Origin: Parapedobacter indicus
GTDB lineage: Bacteria > Bacteroidota > Bacteroidia > Sphingobacteriales > Sphingobacteriaceae
Reading direction: 5' to 3'
DNA: 64,000 nucleotides
Assembly (NCBI RefSeq): GCF_900113765.1
Contig: NZ_FOQO01000001.1
Coordinates: 682,001 to 746,000 of the forward strand
The notes beneath the pieces are model-generated. The model was not told where the DNA came from and did no database searches. It saw only the letters and a list, made by a program, of their open reading frames with translations. A program made the translations under genes and the position numbers. Shown here in pieces: positions 47,246 to 56,037 of the stretch. Each line of letters starts with the position of its first letter. The first letter of the stretch is position 1.

Positions 47246-48547
47246 ATGGCAACCGTTAGTGCAAAGGTGTTCGAGCATCACAAAAAAAACGATGGCACCT
47301 ACAATGTGAAAATTTGTGTACAGCACAAAAGATTAAGAAAGTATCTTGACACAACTCATTTCGTAGTCAGGAAACAATTAACCAAAGACTTTAAAGTCAA
47401 AGACCCGTTTATCGCAGACAAGGTCGAGAAGCAGCTTCGGGATTATCGGAAGATGATTAGCGAACTCGACGACCGGCTGGATTATTTTACCGCTGAATCC
47501 CTACGCGATTATCTACGGGACAAAGATGAAGATGTCGACTTTATCAAATTTTGCGATCAGCATATCGAACGTCTAAGAAAAGAAAATCGAACCGGAACCG
47601 CAAACAACCACCGGAAAATCCGCAACAGTTTGGTCGATTATTTTAATCGGTCAGCAGTTTCCATCAAGGAAATCAATTCAAATATGCTGATGACGTATGA
47701 GCGTTATTTAAGATCAGAGCGTACAATGACACGTTACAACCAAGACAACAAGCCAGTTGTCACAACCGAAAAAGGATTGTCTGATAGTGGACTGCATAAT
47801 CACATGAGGGATTTAAGAACATTGTTCAATGCTGCACGGGAAATGTATAATAACGAAGACCTCGGAATATACCGCATCAAGCATTATCCATTCAAGAAAT
47901 ACAAGGTTGGTTCCTCACCCCTCACAAAGAAAAGGAACAATACACTTGAACAAGTTTTGACTATTCGGGATTGTGTAACCGTCCCCGGAAGCCGTGCGGA
48001 ATTGGCAAAGGAACTTTATATACTTTCGTTCTACCTTTGTGGCATAAATGCCGTAGACCTGTATCAAATAACAGAACGTGATGTTAGAAACGGACGTTTA
48101 GACTATAACCGTTCCAAGACACAGGGCAAGCGTAAGGACAATGCCTTTATCAGTATTAAGATTGTCGATGAAGCCAAGCTTTTATTGGAAAAATATTTAG
48201 GCAAATTACGTGAACGCTATTCAAGTGCCAATGCCCTTAATTGGGCATTATGTAAAGGCATGGAGCAATTACGAAAGTTGACCGGCATACCCGAACTTAC
48301 TTTGTATTGGGCAAGACACACATTTGCAAACACAGCAAGGAATGATTGTCGTATGAGCAAAGACGACGTGGCTCTTGCACTAAATCACGTTGACGAGGGT
48401 AACCGCACAACAGATATTTACATTGCCAAAGATTGGAAGATTGTGGATGACGTACAGCGGAAAGTTATTGCACAGCTTAGAAAAGTTGAAATCAAGGTGA
48501 TGAAGAAAAAACAACAAGAGAACAAAACGGAGCACATCGCTGCCTAA
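47246..48547 (+). CDS. int: tyrosine recombinase (integrase) of the integrative element
   Basis: 433 residues: an N-terminal arm-binding domain (residues 1-95), a SAM-like core-binding domain (about 100-200, with FCDQHIERLRKENRTGTANN) and a catalytic domain. Catalytic features: the first-Arg region reads FYLCGINAVDLYQI (Arg absent, typical of this Bacteroidota clade), a Lys/Arg-rich beta hairpin RSKTQGKRKDNAFISI, YWARHTFANTA in the HxxR position (Tyr replaces His) and the nucleophile Tyr in TDIYIAKDW. Inserts and excises the element at tRNA-Met. A hairpin follows. Confidence 0.93.
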   Translation: MATVSAKVFEHHKKNDGTYNVKICVQHKRLRKYLDTTHFVVRKQLTKDFKVKDPFIADKVEKQLRDYRKMISELDDRLDYFTAESLRDYLRDKDEDVDFIKFCDQHIERLRKENRTGTANNHRKIRNSLVDYFNRSAVSIKEINSNMLMTYERYLRSERTMTRYNQDNKPVVTTEKGLSDSGLHNHMRDLRTLFNAAREMYNNEDLGIYRIKHYPFKKYKVGSSPLTKKRNNTLEQVLTIRDCVTVPGSRAELAKELYILSFYLCGINAVDLYQITERDVRNGRLDYNRSKTQGKRKDNAFISIKIVDEAKLLLEKYLGKLRERYSSANALNWALCKGMEQLRKLTGIPELTLYWARHTFANTARNDCRMSKDDVALALNHVDEGNRTTDIYIAKDWKIVDDVQRKVIAQLRKVEIKVMKKKQQENKTEHIAA

Positions 48548-48564
48548 TAAGTGTAACCGAATTG

Positions 48565-48596
48565 CATGGGGATCACCCCCCATGTAGTTCTTTTTT
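48565..48596 (+). terminator. terminator after int
   Basis: CATGGGG pairs with CCCCATG across a 6-base loop; then TTCTTTTTT. Confidence 0.7.
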
Positions 48597-48623
48597 GATT
48601 AAAAAACGTAAATTTGAAATACT

Positions 48624-48785
48624 ATGAGAACTGTAATTTTATTTTTTATTACCTGTATCATTGCCACATTTGGATATTTCGCCGCTTTGAGTATGCAAAA
48701 CCCGTGGCCGGGTTACGCCGTAGCTTTTGGTGTCTGGGCGTTTTTTATATGGACAACCACAAAGCCAAGAAGACGGAGACGTTAA
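48624..48785 (+). CDS. small two-helix membrane protein
   Basis: 53 residues from ATG 48624: a hydrophobic segment (MRTVILFFITCIIATFGYFA), a short polar part with NPWPGYAV, a second helix (FGVWAFFIWTTT) and a strongly basic tail of five consecutive arginines. Unrecognised. The clean architecture and codon use argue for a real gene. It is the second gene of the element, after int, and just before the divergent unknown gene. Confidence 0.5.
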   Translation: MRTVILFFITCIIATFGYFAALSMQNPWPGYAVAFGVWAFFIWTTTKPRRRRR

Positions 48786-48815
48786 TATATTATCAGGCGG
48801 TGATATGGTTTATTG

Positions 48816-49172
48816 CTATTTCACCACCCAATCCTTTTCCTCTCTGATATTCTGTACTACATTATCATCCAGCCATTTTTTAAAAGCATCCTCGTCATCA
48901 GGAGTAAATTTTACAATATTCCCATCATTCAGCATCAAGGTAAAATCTTGAAGGATATGTAGGTATTTGAAAACTTCCGAGGCGGGGTATTCGAAATTAG
49001 GGAAATGTGTTACGGCCACCATATTATAAAAAGTTAATTTCAAACCATCACGTTGCCGTCTTTTAAAAAGCGTAGGCAACAACTTACCGTACTGAGGTCT
49101 TAGGAAACCGGCAACCAATAAGTGCGCCCACGCCAAAGCATGAGCGTTTTCCACTTGTCGCCCCGGTTGCAT
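48816..49172 (-). CDS. hypothetical protein of the integrative element
   Basis: 118 residues, not recognised. AGGA precedes the ATG at 49172 by a normal distance. The C-terminal half looks protein-like (FKYLHILQDFTLMLNDGNIV, FTPDDEDAFKKWLDDNVV). Soluble. It lies between int and the divergent metal-resistance operon, so it may regulate or flank it. A shorter start at internal Met 50 is possible. Confidence 0.5.
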   Translation of the reverse strand: MQPGRQVENAHALAWAHLLVAGFLRPQYGKLLPTLFKRRQRDGLKLTFYNMVAVTHFPNFEYPASEVFKYLHILQDFTLMLNDGNIVKFTPDDEDAFKKWLDDNVVQNIREEKDWVVK

Positions 49173-49306
49173 TGAAAGTTCCTAAGTTTCAGTACAGGAC
49201 TCAAAGCTAAAACGCTTCAAGAATATCTTTACACAAAGATAATAATTGTTGACTTAAGGCGGACACTACAAAGCATCTTAATACACATTATCTCAGCGTA
49301 TGCAAC

Positions 49307-49325
49307 TTTGCAATACCATTGCAAA
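49307..49325. promoter_or_regulatory. perfect palindrome TTTGCAAT-N3-ATTGCAAA, candidate Fur-family operator (efflux operon)
   Basis: 8-base arms are perfect inverted repeats around ACC. It sits just upstream of the TAACTTTG -7 box (49336-49343), covering the -33 region of the efflux operon. The same element is found upstream of the P-type ATPase; the Fur-family gene between the operons is the natural candidate to bind it. Confidence 0.7.
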
Positions 49326-49335
49326 AGTTTTTTAC

Positions 49336-49343
49336 TAACTTTG
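49336..49343 (+). promoter_or_regulatory. TAACTTTG -7 box of the efflux operon
   Basis: TAnnTTTG match, 10 bases before the ATG at 49353 and about 20 bases from the palindrome centre, so it would be blocked when a repressor sits on the palindrome. Confidence 0.65.
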
Positions 49344-49352
49344 GACAATAAC

Positions 49353-49709
49353 ATGAAATTCTTTTCTTCCATATTGGCTATGTATATGATGGTGTTGTTT
49401 GTAACACCATGTGACGACAACTTTGAAGAAGATGTATTTCATGGTCACGAACACACGACCGAAGCATCCCATAACCACCATGACCATAGTCATGATGACC
49501 ACGACCATTCAGACACTACCGATATGTGTACCCCCTTTTGCGTATGTGGTTGCTGTGGAGCTATTTCGGGAATAGTTCTCCAAGAGAGCCTATCAGACAT
49601 AGGTGAGGTGATTGATTTTGACCTTTCAACGTTTATTACATATTATAAACCTGTTTTTATCCCCCGATACTTTGGGGAAATATGGCAACCGCCTAAGATT
49701 AATGCATAA
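49353..49709 (+). CDS. His/Cys-rich small secreted protein (DUF6660-like)
   Basis: 118 residues from ATG 49353. N-terminal signal segment (MKFFSSILAMYMMVLFVTPC) then a strongly His/Asp-rich tract (HNHHDHSHDDHDHSD) and CTPFCVCGCCGAIS. Resembles the DUF6660 family, small proteins found beside metal-efflux genes in Bacteroidota. Likely binds or buffers metal ions in the envelope. First gene of the efflux operon, right after the palindrome and -7 box. An in-frame ATG at 49308 lies inside the promoter region and is not used. Confidence 0.75.
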   Translation: MKFFSSILAMYMMVLFVTPCDDNFEEDVFHGHEHTTEASHNHHDHSHDDHDHSDTTDMCTPFCVCGCCGAISGIVLQESLSDIGEVIDFDLSTFITYYKPVFIPRYFGEIWQPPKINA

Positions 49710-49843
49710 TTTTTAATGTTTTGGCAATAACAGCTTGATATGGAAAAGTATCGGGCTAATTCCTTTTTGGGCTACTTTGGTACAGCTCAGATTCATTGCC
49801 TTTATAATCTACATTTTAAATTAATGATTAATCAAAAAAACGA

Positions 49844-51112
49844 ATGAAAAGAATATTTTTAGGCGTCTTCGTGCTGTTATATCTTCTATCAGCGTGTAAT
49901 TCTGCCACAAAACAATCAGATAATAAAGAAACAACCCAAAGTGACCATTCGGGGCATGACCATAGCGGTGATGACCACGACCATTCGGGACACGACCACA
50001 GCCATGATGACCACGACCATTCGGAGCATGACCACAGCCAAGATGACGATGACCATTCTGGACACGATCATGACGAAGAAGAACTTGGGGATAACGAAGT
50101 CGCATTTTCCGATGAACAGGCGAAGCGGGTAAATCTTACCATAGAGAAAGTTGCTCCGCAACCGTTCTATCAAATCATCAAAACCTCCGGTCAGCTCATT
50201 GCACCCGTTGGTGAGGAAAGCACCATAGTAGCATCTACAAGCGGTATTATCAAGTTTACAGGTGGTGGATTGAACGCAGGAACTGCCGTCAACAATGGCC
50301 AGAGGATAGCGGTCGTTTCGGCTCGCAACATCGTGGATGGAGACCCTGTGGCAAAAAGCAGGTTACAGTATGAAACGGCAAAAAAAGAATTTGAGCGAGC
50401 CGAACTTTTGGCGAAAGATACCCTTATATCTATGGCCGATTACAACCAAGCTAAGCTCAATTATGAAAATGCACAGGTCGCATACAATGCGCTCGCAAAC
50501 CAATCAACAGGTAGTGGTGTGAACATAACGAGCAACACACAGGGTTATATCAAAAACCTATTGGTCAGCGATGGTGAATATGTCAGCGTCGGACAGCCTA
50601 TACTGACGGTAACCAAGAACAAAAGGATTCAATTGAAAGCGGATGTATCCGAACAGAACGCAGGTATCATATCGCAAATCACCTCGGCCAACTTCAAGAC
50701 AGCTAATGGCCGGGAAAGCTATTCCATAGACGAACTGAACGGTAAATTGGTCTCATACGGAAAACTTTTGGACGGTTCTTCCTTTTACATTCCCGTTATT
50801 TTCGAGTTCAACAATACAGGGCATTTCCTAACAGGTGCGTTCGTTACGGTCTATCTCAAGACACGCACCATAGAACAGGCTATCACTGCACCTTTGACAG
50901 CTATTATAGAAGAACAGGGGCTGTTTTTTGTCTACGTTAAGGACAGGGAGCATATCTATAAGAAGAAAGAGATAAAAAAGGGAGCAGATGACGGCAAGAG
51001 AGCTTTGATACTTTCGGGATTAGCGAGCGGAGAGGAATTGGTAGCGACGAGTGCCTACCATCTGAAACTTGCAAGTATGAGTTCGGCTATTCCACACGGT
51101 CACAGTCATTAA
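49844..51112 (+). CDS. heavy-metal efflux periplasmic adaptor with His-rich N-terminus (CzcB/CusB-type)
   Basis: 422 residues. A lipobox-like start (LLYLLSAC, residues 11-18) implies a lipid-anchored periplasmic protein. Residues 30-80 are a repetitive His/Asp tract built from HDHS-type units, likely a metal-binding arm. The fusion-protein domains follow (IKKTSGQLIAPVGEEST... for the lipoyl half; NTQGYIKNLLVSDGEYVSVG near 225). Links the RND pump to the TolC-like duct; substrate zinc, cobalt, cadmium or copper. Followed 14 bases later by the pump gene. Confidence 0.9.
   Translation: MKRIFLGVFVLLYLLSACNSATKQSDNKETTQSDHSGHDHSGDDHDHSGHDHSHDDHDHSEHDHSQDDDDHSGHDHDEEELGDNEVAFSDEQAKRVNLTIEKVAPQPFYQIIKTSGQLIAPVGEESTIVASTSGIIKFTGGGLNAGTAVNNGQRIAVVSARNIVDGDPVAKSRLQYETAKKEFERAELLAKDTLISMADYNQAKLNYENAQVAYNALANQSTGSGVNITSNTQGYIKNLLVSDGEYVSVGQPILTVTKNKRIQLKADVSEQNAGIISQITSANFKTANGRESYSIDELNGKLVSYGKLLDGSSFYIPVIFEFNNTGHFLTGAFVTVYLKTRTIEQAITAPLTAIIEEQGLFFVYVKDREHIYKKKEIKKGADDGKRALILSGLASGEELVATSAYHLKLASMSSAIPHGHSH
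49943..50072 (+). repeat. tandem-like coding repeats for the His/Asp tract
   Basis: Degenerate units such as GACCATTCGG(G/A)(G/C)A(C/T)GACCA repeat through the czcB start, each giving H-D-H-S. Repeat-length change here would alter the number of metal-binding residues. Confidence 0.6.
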
Positions 51113-51125
51113 GGAGGATAAAACT

Positions 51126-54100
51126 ATGCTAAATAAAATTATTTTATTCTCCCTTAACAACAGGTTAGCAGTTCTTTTGGGGTCGCTCCTGTTGACACTT
51201 GCAGGTGTATATGTTGCGTACAACATCGAGGTAGATGTTTTCCCCGACCTAAACGCTCCAACGGTCGTCGTCATGACCGAAGCAAGCGGGATGGCTCCCG
51301 AGGAAGTGGAACGTATGGTGACCTTTCCTTTGGAGACCGCCGTCAACGGTGCGACCAATGTAAGGCGGGTTCGGTCTTCGTCCACCACAGGCTTTTCGGT
51401 CGTCTGGGTCGAGTTTGATTGGGGAATGGACATCTATCAAGCCAGACAGGTAGTGTCCGAAAAACTTGCCACCGTTGCCGAATCATTGCCCGAAAATATA
51501 GGAAAACCAACTTTAGGGCCACAATCTTCCATTTTGGGGGAAGTGCTCATCATCGGCCTGACGGCCGATACGACAAGTCTAATGGATCTACGGACGATTG
51601 CAGATTGGACGATAAGGCCAAGATTACTGTCAACAGGAGGTGTAGCACAGGTAACCGTATTGGGAGGTGACATCAAAGAGTATCAGGTACTTCTCGACCC
51701 ATTCCGTATGAAACACTACGGAGTGACATTGGATGAAGCACTTGCCGCTGTGGACAACTTCAACCAAAACGAATCGGGCGGTATCATCTATGAATACGCC
51801 AATGAATACATCATCAATGGTGCGGTGGCTTCCAATGATACCGAACTATTAGGCAAATCCCTTGTGAAGTCCGTTAATGACGAACCCATCCTATTGGAAC
51901 ATATAGCAGACGTACAGATAGGGATCAAAGCACCCAAAATGGGATTGGCTTCCGAAAAGGGAAAACCTGCCGTACTCCTTACCGTGACCAAACAGCCTGC
52001 GACCAGTACCTTGGAACTGACGGACAAATTGGATGAAGAAATCGAAAACCTAAAGGCAAACCTGCCCAATGATGTGGGCGTATCGACAGACTCCTTCAGA
52101 CAGAGCCGTTTCATCAACAGCTCGATAGGCAACGTGCAATCTTCACTTTACGAGGGATGTTTGTTCGTGGTCATTGTACTTTTCTTCTTTTTGATGAATG
52201 TTCGGACGACGGTCATTTCCCTGTTGGCCATTCCTTTGTCACTGTTATCTTCGATATTGATATTAAAAGCATTGGGACTGACCATCAATACGATGAGTCT
52301 GGGCGGTATGGCGATTGCCATCGGTTCGTTGGTAGATGATGCCATTGTAGATGTCGAAAATGTCTTTAGACACCTACGGGAAAACCGATTAAAACCGCCT
52401 GCGGAACGCCTGTCCGTCCTTAAAGTGGTCTATGAAGCATCCAAAGAGGTACGGATGCCGATATTGAACTCCACGCTTATCATCGTAGCTTCGTTCCTAC
52501 CCCTTTTCTTCCTATCGGGAATGGAGGGCAGAATGCTGACCCCATTGGGCGTGACATTTATCGTCTCCCTCTTTGCTTCAACGGTTATCGCACTCACCTT
52601 AACACCTGTGTTGTGCAGTTACCTATTGGCCAAAGATGCTAAAAAAGACAAAAAGGAAGATAAAGAGCCTTTTGTGGCAAGACATCTGAAGTCTGGATAC
52701 AGTAGATTGCTCGGATGGATATTGAACTACAAAAGAACGGTACTCATAGCCTGTGCAGTGGTCTTAGTGGCATCAATTGCCCTATTTACCACATTTGGGC
52801 GGTCATTCCTACCACCATTCAACGAGGGTTCGTTTACCATTAGTGTAGCGACCACACCGGGGACTTCATTGGAAGAATCCGATAGGATCGGCCGGATGGC
52901 AGAGGAGATTATCTTGACCGTTCCTGAAGTACAGACTACGGTAAGGAAAACGGGGCGAGCGGAACTTGACGAACACGCTTTGGGAGTAAATGTTTCCGAA
53001 ATTGAAGCCCCTTTCGTATTGGACGAAAGAAAAAGAGATGTGGTCGCCAATGAACTTCGGGAAAAACTCGAAGACCTATCAGGAGTCAATCTTGAAATCG
53101 GACAGCCCATATCCCATAGGATAGATGCGATGCTCTCGGGGTCGAGAGCCAACGTAGCTATCAAGATATTCGGAGCAGACCTGAACAAACTGTTTTCCAT
53201 AGGAAACCAAATCAAATCTGCCGTGCAGGATGTAGAGGGAATAGCCGACCTTAACGTTGAGCAACAGGTGGAACGTCCCCAACTGATGATACGCCCCAAT
53301 AGGGAAATCATGGCAAAATTCGGAATTACCGTTCCCGAATTTAAGGAGTTTGTAGGGACAATGCTTGCGGGGCAAGTCGTTTCCCAAGTCTTTGAAGATG
53401 GACGGACTTTCGACCTTACCGTCAAAGTCAATAATGACCAACGGACATCCATTGACGACATATCCAACCTGATGATTGACGCTAACGGTAAAAAAATCCC
53501 TTTGTCACAGGTAGCCGAAATCAAATCTGTTGTCGGCCCGAATACCATCAACCGCGAAAATGTACAGCGGAATATCGTCGTCGGGGCAAATGTCGCAGGA
53601 AGAGACCTACGTAGTGTGGTCAATGAAATACAGGAGCGAATCGCACAGCAGATTGAATTGCCCGAGGATTATTATATCCAATACGGAGGACAGTTTGAAA
53701 GCGAAGCACAAGCATCACGCACGTTGATGACCGTATCCATCTTTGCTATACTCATCATTTTCTTGCTTATTTATAACCAGTTCCGGGACACCAAGCAAGC
53801 CGCAGCGATTATGTTCAATCTACCGATGGCACTCATCGGTGGTGTTATCATTATATGGCTGTCCTCGGGAGTGATAAGCATACCGGCCATTATCGGGTTC
53901 ATTTCACTGTTTGGTATTGCCACCCGAAACGGACTGTTGCTTGTCGAGCGTTACAATGTCTTGGTCGCCGAAGGCAATACGGTCAACGAAGCCATTAGAC
54001 AAGGTTCCTTGGACAGGCTCAATCCGATATTGATGATGGCCATCTCCACAGGTCTGGCATTGTTGCCGTTAGCGTTGAATGCAGATGCCCCGGGCAATGA

Positions 54101-54233
54101 GATTCAAAGTCCGATGGCACAGGTGATTTTAGGAGGATTGGTTACCTCAACATTGTTGAACATGGTCGTCATCCCAATTATATATGGATGGATCGCAAAA
54201 GATAAAGATACAGCACATGAAACACTATCATAA
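51126..54233 (+). CDS. heavy-metal RND efflux permease (CzcA/CusA-type)
   Basis: 1035 residues. Heavy-metal RND signs: FPDLNAPTVVVMTEASGMAPEEVE near the N-terminus, WVEFDWGMDIYQARQVVSEKL (about 99-119), IAIGSLVDDAIVDVENVFRHLRE in helix 4 with acidic residues, and RNGLLLVERYNVLV in the second half. Exports metal ions using the proton gradient, drawing from the periplasm. Ends overlapping the TolC-like gene by 17 bases. Divalent metal versus copper cannot be told from what is visible. Confidence 0.92.
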   Translation: MLNKIILFSLNNRLAVLLGSLLLTLAGVYVAYNIEVDVFPDLNAPTVVVMTEASGMAPEEVERMVTFPLETAVNGATNVRRVRSSSTTGFSVVWVEFDWGMDIYQARQVVSEKLATVAESLPENIGKPTLGPQSSILGEVLIIGLTADTTSLMDLRTIADWTIRPRLLSTGGVAQVTVLGGDIKEYQVLLDPFRMKHYGVTLDEALAAVDNFNQNESGGIIYEYANEYIINGAVASNDTELLGKSLVKSVNDEPILLEHIADVQIGIKAPKMGLASEKGKPAVLLTVTKQPATSTLELTDKLDEEIENLKANLPNDVGVSTDSFRQSRFINSSIGNVQSSLYEGCLFVVIVLFFFLMNVRTTVISLLAIPLSLLSSILILKALGLTINTMSLGGMAIAIGSLVDDAIVDVENVFRHLRENRLKPPAERLSVLKVVYEASKEVRMPILNSTLIIVASFLPLFFLSGMEGRMLTPLGVTFIVSLFASTVIALTLTPVLCSYLLAKDAKKDKKEDKEPFVARHLKSGYSRLLGWILNYKRTVLIACAVVLVASIALFTTFGRSFLPPFNEGSFTISVATTPGTSLEESDRIGRMAEEIILTVPEVQTTVRKTGRAELDEHALGVNVSEIEAPFVLDERKRDVVANELREKLEDLSGVNLEIGQPISHRIDAMLSGSRANVAIKIFGADLNKLFSIGNQIKSAVQDVEGIADLNVEQQVERPQLMIRPNREIMAKFGITVPEFKEFVGTMLAGQVVSQVFEDGRTFDLTVKVNNDQRTSIDDISNLMIDANGKKIPLSQVAEIKSVVGPNTINRENVQRNIVVGANVAGRDLRSVVNEIQERIAQQIELPEDYYIQYGGQFESEAQASRTLMTVSIFAILIIFLLIYNQFRDTKQAAAIMFNLPMALIGGVIIIWLSSGVISIPAIIGFISLFGIATRNGLLLVERYNVLVAEGNTVNEAIRQGSLDRLNPILMMAISTGLALLPLALNADAPGNEIQSPMAQVILGGLVTSTLLNMVVIPIIYGWIAKDKDTAHETLS

Positions 54234-55425
54234 AAAAACGTTGCATACGTGCATAGCTGTATTCCTGTTTTTGTTTGGCTTGATTGGCCAGACAAAGGCG
54301 CAGGGAGACTATGCACCACTCGTACAGGCTATCGACAGCAACAATACAGGGTTGATAGCCTACCAAAAGAGTGCCGAAGCGCAGAAAATGTTGAACCGGA
54401 CAGGGCTGACACCGAGCAATCCTCAGATTGGGGTCAACTATACAAGACCGATTCGGTTTACAAGAAGCCGATTGATGGATTACAACATATCGCAGAGCAT
54501 CGAGTTCCCGACCGTCTATGGACATAAGAGGAATGTATCGAACAGACAGAACGAAATCGTGAACACCGATTACCATATCTATAGAGCCGACCTTATCAAT
54601 CAGGCCATCAATACCTATTTGAATTGGGTGTATTACAATCAGCTCGGAGAGGTGCTCAAACAGCAAAAGGAATATGCCGAAAGTATAGCCACATCGTACC
54701 AAAAAGCTTTCGATGCAGGAGGGGTAAATATACTTGACCGCAACAAGGCGCAGGTCAATGCCGTAAATGCCCAAAAGGAACATGAACTCAATGTAATCGA
54801 AATGAACACGGCCTATCAAGAACTGATGCGATACAACCAAGGGAATCCCTATGTCAATCTGCCAACAGATTTTCCAGACATCAGCAATGATGTGGCTATG
54901 CTGTTTGCAGAGGAAAGTCGTTTTGTGACCAGTAATGATGTGCTCAAATCTGTTACACAGCAGATAGAACTGAGCGAAGCACAGGAGAGATTGGCCAAAG
55001 CCCAGACCCTGCCCGAATTTAATGTGGGGTATATTTGGGGACAGGAATTTGAAGCAGACTTTAGGGGCGTGAGCTTTGGGATGACCATTCCCCTGTGGCA
55101 ACAAAAAAACACCAAGAAGTATGCCCGGATGAACACCCAAGCATTGAAAGAAACACAGGAAAACGCCCAAAGTCAGTACACCCTACAAGTGAAGCTGTTG
55201 CAGAGCAGAGCAAGCGAACTCTATAAGGTCATGAACGAGTTGGAACGCACCATTTCGCAGACCAGAGGTCTTGAGCTGTTGAAAAAGGCTGTTGACCTCA
55301 AAGAGATTACGATCCTTGAATATTTGGTAGAGCAGTCCATGTATTTTGAACTGACCCAAAAGTACCTGCAAACAAAAATGAATTTACATATCACATTGGC
55401 AGAACTGTACAGATGGGAGTATTGA
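54217..55425 (+). CDS. TolC-family outer membrane protein of the metal pump (CzcC-type)
   Basis: 402 residues from ATG 54217, which starts the signal peptide (ends ...IGQTKAQ). Long alpha-helices follow, as in TolC. It overlaps czcA by 17 bases, so it belongs to the same operon. Completes the tripartite efflux system. An ATG at 54184 would place residues before the signal peptide and is not favoured. Confidence 0.88.
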   Translation: MKHYHKKTLHTCIAVFLFLFGLIGQTKAQGDYAPLVQAIDSNNTGLIAYQKSAEAQKMLNRTGLTPSNPQIGVNYTRPIRFTRSRLMDYNISQSIEFPTVYGHKRNVSNRQNEIVNTDYHIYRADLINQAINTYLNWVYYNQLGEVLKQQKEYAESIATSYQKAFDAGGVNILDRNKAQVNAVNAQKEHELNVIEMNTAYQELMRYNQGNPYVNLPTDFPDISNDVAMLFAEESRFVTSNDVLKSVTQQIELSEAQERLAKAQTLPEFNVGYIWGQEFEADFRGVSFGMTIPLWQQKNTKKYARMNTQALKETQENAQSQYTLQVKLLQSRASELYKVMNELERTISQTRGLELLKKAVDLKEITILEYLVEQSMYFELTQKYLQTKMNLHITLAELYRWEY

Positions 55426-55438
55426 TAATCTATTTGCC

Positions 55439-55861
55439 ATGAAAAAGAACATTGAACAAAAATTGTTGCAAAAAAACACCAATCCGACAAGTATGCGGAT
55501 ATTGGTGTACGACTTCTTGGAGCAACAGCAAGTGGCAATGTCCCTGTCAGAAATCGAAAGCCATTTTTACAAAGCCGATAGGGTCACTATTTATCGGACT
55601 TTGAAGACTTTTGAAGAAAAAGGCATTGTGCATAGCATACAGGAGAATACAACGACAAAGTATATCCTATGCGACGACGGGTGTGATGAAAAGACCCATA
55701 AAGATTGGCACTTGCATTTCTACTGTAAGATTTGCAAGCACACGACCTGTAAAGAAGATTTTGTAATCCCTCAAAGTGAAACGAGGGATTACAGAATCGA
55801 CGAAATAAAGTTGTTCGGTAAAGGCATTTGCGAGAATTGCTTAAAAGAGGGTTTGCAATAG
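55439..55861 (+). CDS. Fur-family metal-responsive transcriptional repressor
   Basis: 140 residues. Winged-helix DNA-binding N-terminus (SEIESHFYKADRVTIYRTLKTFEEKGIVH), then a metal-binding C-terminal domain with zinc-type pairs CKICKHTTC and CENCLKEG. Comparison of Fur, Zur and PerR types is not possible from sequence alone. It starts 13 bases after the czcC-type gene and its stop overlaps a palindrome that precedes the P-type ATPase gene. Likely controls both promoters carrying the TTTGCAAT palindrome. Confidence 0.9.
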   Translation: MKKNIEQKLLQKNTNPTSMRILVYDFLEQQQVAMSLSEIESHFYKADRVTIYRTLKTFEEKGIVHSIQENTTTKYILCDDGCDEKTHKDWHLHFYCKICKHTTCKEDFVIPQSETRDYRIDEIKLFGKGICENCLKEGLQ

Positions 55862-55869
55862 CATTGCAC
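55852..55869. promoter_or_regulatory. palindrome TTTGCAAT-N3-ATTGCA, candidate Fur-family operator (P-type ATPase)
   Basis: TTTGCAAT (55852-55859), AGC, ATTGCA (55863-55868), then C instead of A, so the last two positions are imperfect. It overlaps the fur stop codon. Same sequence and spacing as the palindrome at 49307-49325. Confidence 0.65.
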
Positions 55870-55881
55870 GCTCTCCTTATT

Positions 55882-55889
55882 TAACTTTG
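55882..55889 (+). promoter_or_regulatory. TAACTTTG -7 box of the P-type ATPase
   Basis: Identical to the efflux-operon box; its start lies 21 bases from the palindrome centre, the same geometry. The ATPase ATG is 156 bases away, leaving a long leader that holds only a doubtful 21-codon frame (55911-55976). Confidence 0.6.
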
Positions 55890-56037
55890 TAATACATAGA
55901 CAGAAGCATCATGGAAAACTATCTAAAAGAACTTGGTACAGACTTTCTCCCAAGAACATCGTTCGGCATATCATGAACAACAATGTGGAGAGAATAAGAA
56001 GTGGTCGGACAGATGCTAACATTTAAACAAAACAGAA

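Noticed and set aside
52727..53623. Minus-strand open frame (298 codons) opposite czcA
   Set aside because: Shadow of the RND pump gene; Ser/Thr-rich with no recognisable motif.
54178..55170. Minus-strand open frame (330 codons) opposite the czcC-type gene
   Set aside because: Shadow of a gene with a good signal peptide and TolC features; not a plausible protein.
55911..55976. 21-codon frame in the leader of the P-type ATPase
   Set aside because: Starts after the TAACTTTG box but is too short to judge; no conserved pattern; could be a leader peptide, unproven.
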